A stretch of DNA of 64,000 nucleotides from NCBI GenBank assembly GCA_022773395.1, contig JALFBL010000010.1, positions 1 to 64,000 on the forward strand, given 5' to 3'. The DNA comes from Prevotella sp. (GTDB lineage: Bacteria; Bacteroidota; Bacteroidia; Bacteroidales; Bacteroidaceae). The translations under genes were made by a program, and so were the position numbers. Positions 62,897 to 64,000 of the stretch are shown here, piece by piece. The notes under the pieces were generated by a model. The model was not told where the DNA came from and ran no database searches. It was given only the letters and a program-made list of their open reading frames with translations. Positions within the stretch are counted from its first letter, which is position 1. Every line of letters begins with the position of its first letter.

Positions 62897-63403
62897 CTAT
62901 TCTGCTGCCAGTGCCTGCCTTACATCGGCAGTTATGTTTTCGCCCATTTCGTTGCTCACGTATGGGCATGCGTTGTTGTCGGTGTTCAGAATGAAGGCGT
63001 AGCCTCTCTCCTTACCCATTCTGACAAGCAGCGAGTTCAACTTTTCTTTCAACGGAAAGAAAGCGTCGCGTTCGGCAGCCTCCAGCAATTGCTGTGCCTT
63101 TTGCTTGAACGCCACGTTTTTCTGCATCATTTCCTGCAATTCCGACTGGCGTTTCCGGCGGATGGCTTCGGCAAAACTGCGCTGGCCCTCAAGAAAGTCT
63201 TCGTATTTTTTGTTGAACTCCGTTTCGGCACGTTTCATTTCCGCATCGTATTGTGCGCGAAGTTCCGACAGATTCCTCTGTGCAACGGCATACTCGGGCA
63301 TTGCACGGAATGCCTCGCTGTAGCTGAGATAACCGAACCTGATCTGTGCGCCCGCCAGGAACGGGAGCGCACAGAGCAAGATGGATATGAGGATTCTTCT
63401 CAT
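62897..63403 (-). CDS. OmpH/Skp family periplasmic chaperone (second)
   Basis: The signal peptide ends before Gln (LAGA^QIRFG). The core is Skp-like: RFGYLSYSEAFRAMPEYAVA at the start, a long charged helical arm (MKRAETEFNKKYEDFLEGQR, ELQEMMQKNVAFKQKAQQLL) and the C-terminal GYAFILNTDNNACPYVS. Skp proteins keep outer-membrane proteins soluble in the periplasm. Its ATG overlaps the stop of the upstream paralogue by one base, so the two are coupled. Confidence 0.9.
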   Translation of the reverse strand: MRRILISILLCALPFLAGAQIRFGYLSYSEAFRAMPEYAVAQRNLSELRAQYDAEMKRAETEFNKKYEDFLEGQRSFAEAIRRKRQSELQEMMQKNVAFKQKAQQLLEAAERDAFFPLKEKLNSLLVRMGKERGYAFILNTDNNACPYVSNEMGENITADVRQALAAE

Positions 63404-63903
63404 TATTTCAATTTGTTGATTTCAGCCTTCACGTCCGAGGTAACATCCTTGCTCAGTGTGTCGCTGATATAGGGGATGCCGGCACTCACGTCCATGATGT
63501 ACACATAACCACCGTTCTTGCCTACATTCTTGATGGCTGTGGTGATTTTGTTCATGATGGGCTGCATTTTCTCAGCCTGCATCTTTTGCAGATTCTGCTG
63601 GTTGTCCTGGTAGGCCTGCTGATATTTCTGCATCAATTGCTGGAGACTGGCTTCGGTTTCCTGCTGCTTGGTAGCGTTCATCGTGCTCTTGGTTTTCTCG
63701 TATTCATCGCCCTTGCGCTGAATTTCGTCTTGCATGCCTTTCAATTCGTTTTCATACTGCTTGCCTTGCGCTTCCAACTCGCCGCGCGCTTTGATGAACT
63801 CGGGCATGGACTGCATGATGGACTGAGCGTCAACGTGACCAAACTTCTGTGCGAATGTTGCCAATGGTGCGAACAGCATCAGCATTAAAAAAACTTTCTT
63901 CAT
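63403..63903 (-). CDS. OmpH/Skp family periplasmic chaperone (first)
   Basis: The signal peptide ends before Gln (LATFA^QKFGH). Skp features are KFGHVDAQSIMQSMPEFIKA, a Gln/Lys-rich helical arm (GKQYENELKGMQDEIQRKGD, QETEASLQQLMQKYQQAYQD) and GGYVYIMDVSAGIPYISDTL near the end. It is the upstream member of a coupled pair and follows another gene end at 63944, which may be a third member. Confidence 0.9.
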   Translation of the reverse strand: MKKVFLMLMLFAPLATFAQKFGHVDAQSIMQSMPEFIKARGELEAQGKQYENELKGMQDEIQRKGDEYEKTKSTMNATKQQETEASLQQLMQKYQQAYQDNQQNLQKMQAEKMQPIMNKITTAIKNVGKNGGYVYIMDVSAGIPYISDTLSKDVTSDVKAEINKLK

Positions 63904-63943
63904 TTCTACTTTGTTTTATAATATGTTATGTTTGTTACTTGTT

Positions 63944-64000
63944 TCAGTTGGCATAGCCCAACTTGGCCAGCACCTCATTGCTGATATCTACTTTCGGACT
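63944..64000 (-). CDS. C-terminal end of an upstream gene (partial)
   Basis: Only 18 residues are in the window: SPKVDISNEVLAKLGYAN, then a stop. The ending resembles the tail of a further OmpH-type protein, such as one of the chaperones next to BamA, but so little is visible that the family is a guess. It is 41 bp upstream of the first OmpH gene on the same strand. Confidence 0.5.
   Translation of the reverse strand, partial: SPKVDISNEVLAKLGYAN

Noticed and set aside
1..64000. CRISPR array
   Set aside because: No series of regularly spaced direct repeats was seen on reading through the window, and no cas-like gene is present.

Overview
The window looks like a chromosomal segment of a Bacteroidota, most likely Prevotellaceae, genome. 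The evidence is: many promoters of the TAnnTTTG (-7) type; BspA-like leucine-rich secreted proteins; short C-terminal tails of the form GIYIxNGKKVVV that resemble type IX secretion sorting tails; a SusC plug-domain relic; and typical Bacteroidales gene orders (metK-DUF4271-hemD-rnpA-yidD-tyrS, prmC-recX-comF-pyrE, OmpH-OmpH-murI). Identification rests on recognising motifs in the translated sequence; no database was searched.

Layout. 1-1100: the edge of a decayed mobile region (end of an IS4-type transposase, a relaxase-like tail, and a 14-bp inverted repeat around a promoter-like box). 1200-5200: a dispersed repeat and two secreted proteins, one an RCC1/leucine-rich hybrid. 5330-10260: housekeeping genes on the minus strand (ADP-ribosylglycohydrolase, tRNA-Arg, a Rieske-like four-cysteine protein, SRPBCC, pyrE, comF, recX, prmC). 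10447-17360: minus-strand block of surface proteins, a TPR-membrane-AraC regulator and a small acidic peptide. 17514-27600: a cobalamin locus. A B12 riboswitch leads btuB, a BtuG-like lipoprotein, btuF, btuC and cobQ; a convergent unit carries a GNAT gene, cobD and cbiB. No BtuD ATPase is present. 27830-28060: second copy of the dispersed repeat. 28368-32800: purple-acid-phosphatase-like protein, a porin, nicotinate phosphoribosyltransferase and a decayed secreted-protein gene. 32850-38100: tRNA-Gln and a minus-strand housekeeping block. 38350-41607: Lrp regulator coupled to a C26-M19 hydrolase fusion, then a type II glutaminyl cyclase. 41920-48028: SpoIIM/DUF4129/DUF4350/MoxR/DUF58 operon. 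48531-52176: OPT transporter, YitT protein and a sirtuin lacking the zinc cysteines. 52300-54845: three tandem FKBP isomerases. 55367-61234: secreted leucine-rich, Omp28-like and DKNYY-repeat proteins. 61379-64000: porin, murI and a run of OmpH/Skp chaperones.

How the genes fit together. Cobalamin capture, transport and late biosynthesis are clustered. Many exported proteins place Gln directly after the predicted signal peptidase site, which matches the glutaminyl cyclase encoded at 40585. The envelope theme (Skp chaperones, periplasmic FKBPs, surface proteins with sorting tails) runs through the window. No CRISPR array, prophage or complete transposon was seen.

The least explained items are the dispersed palindromic repeat (1200-1386 and 27830-28057), the small acidic peptide at 15492-15692, the Cys-less Omp28-like paralogue at 57390, and the C26-M19 fusion.
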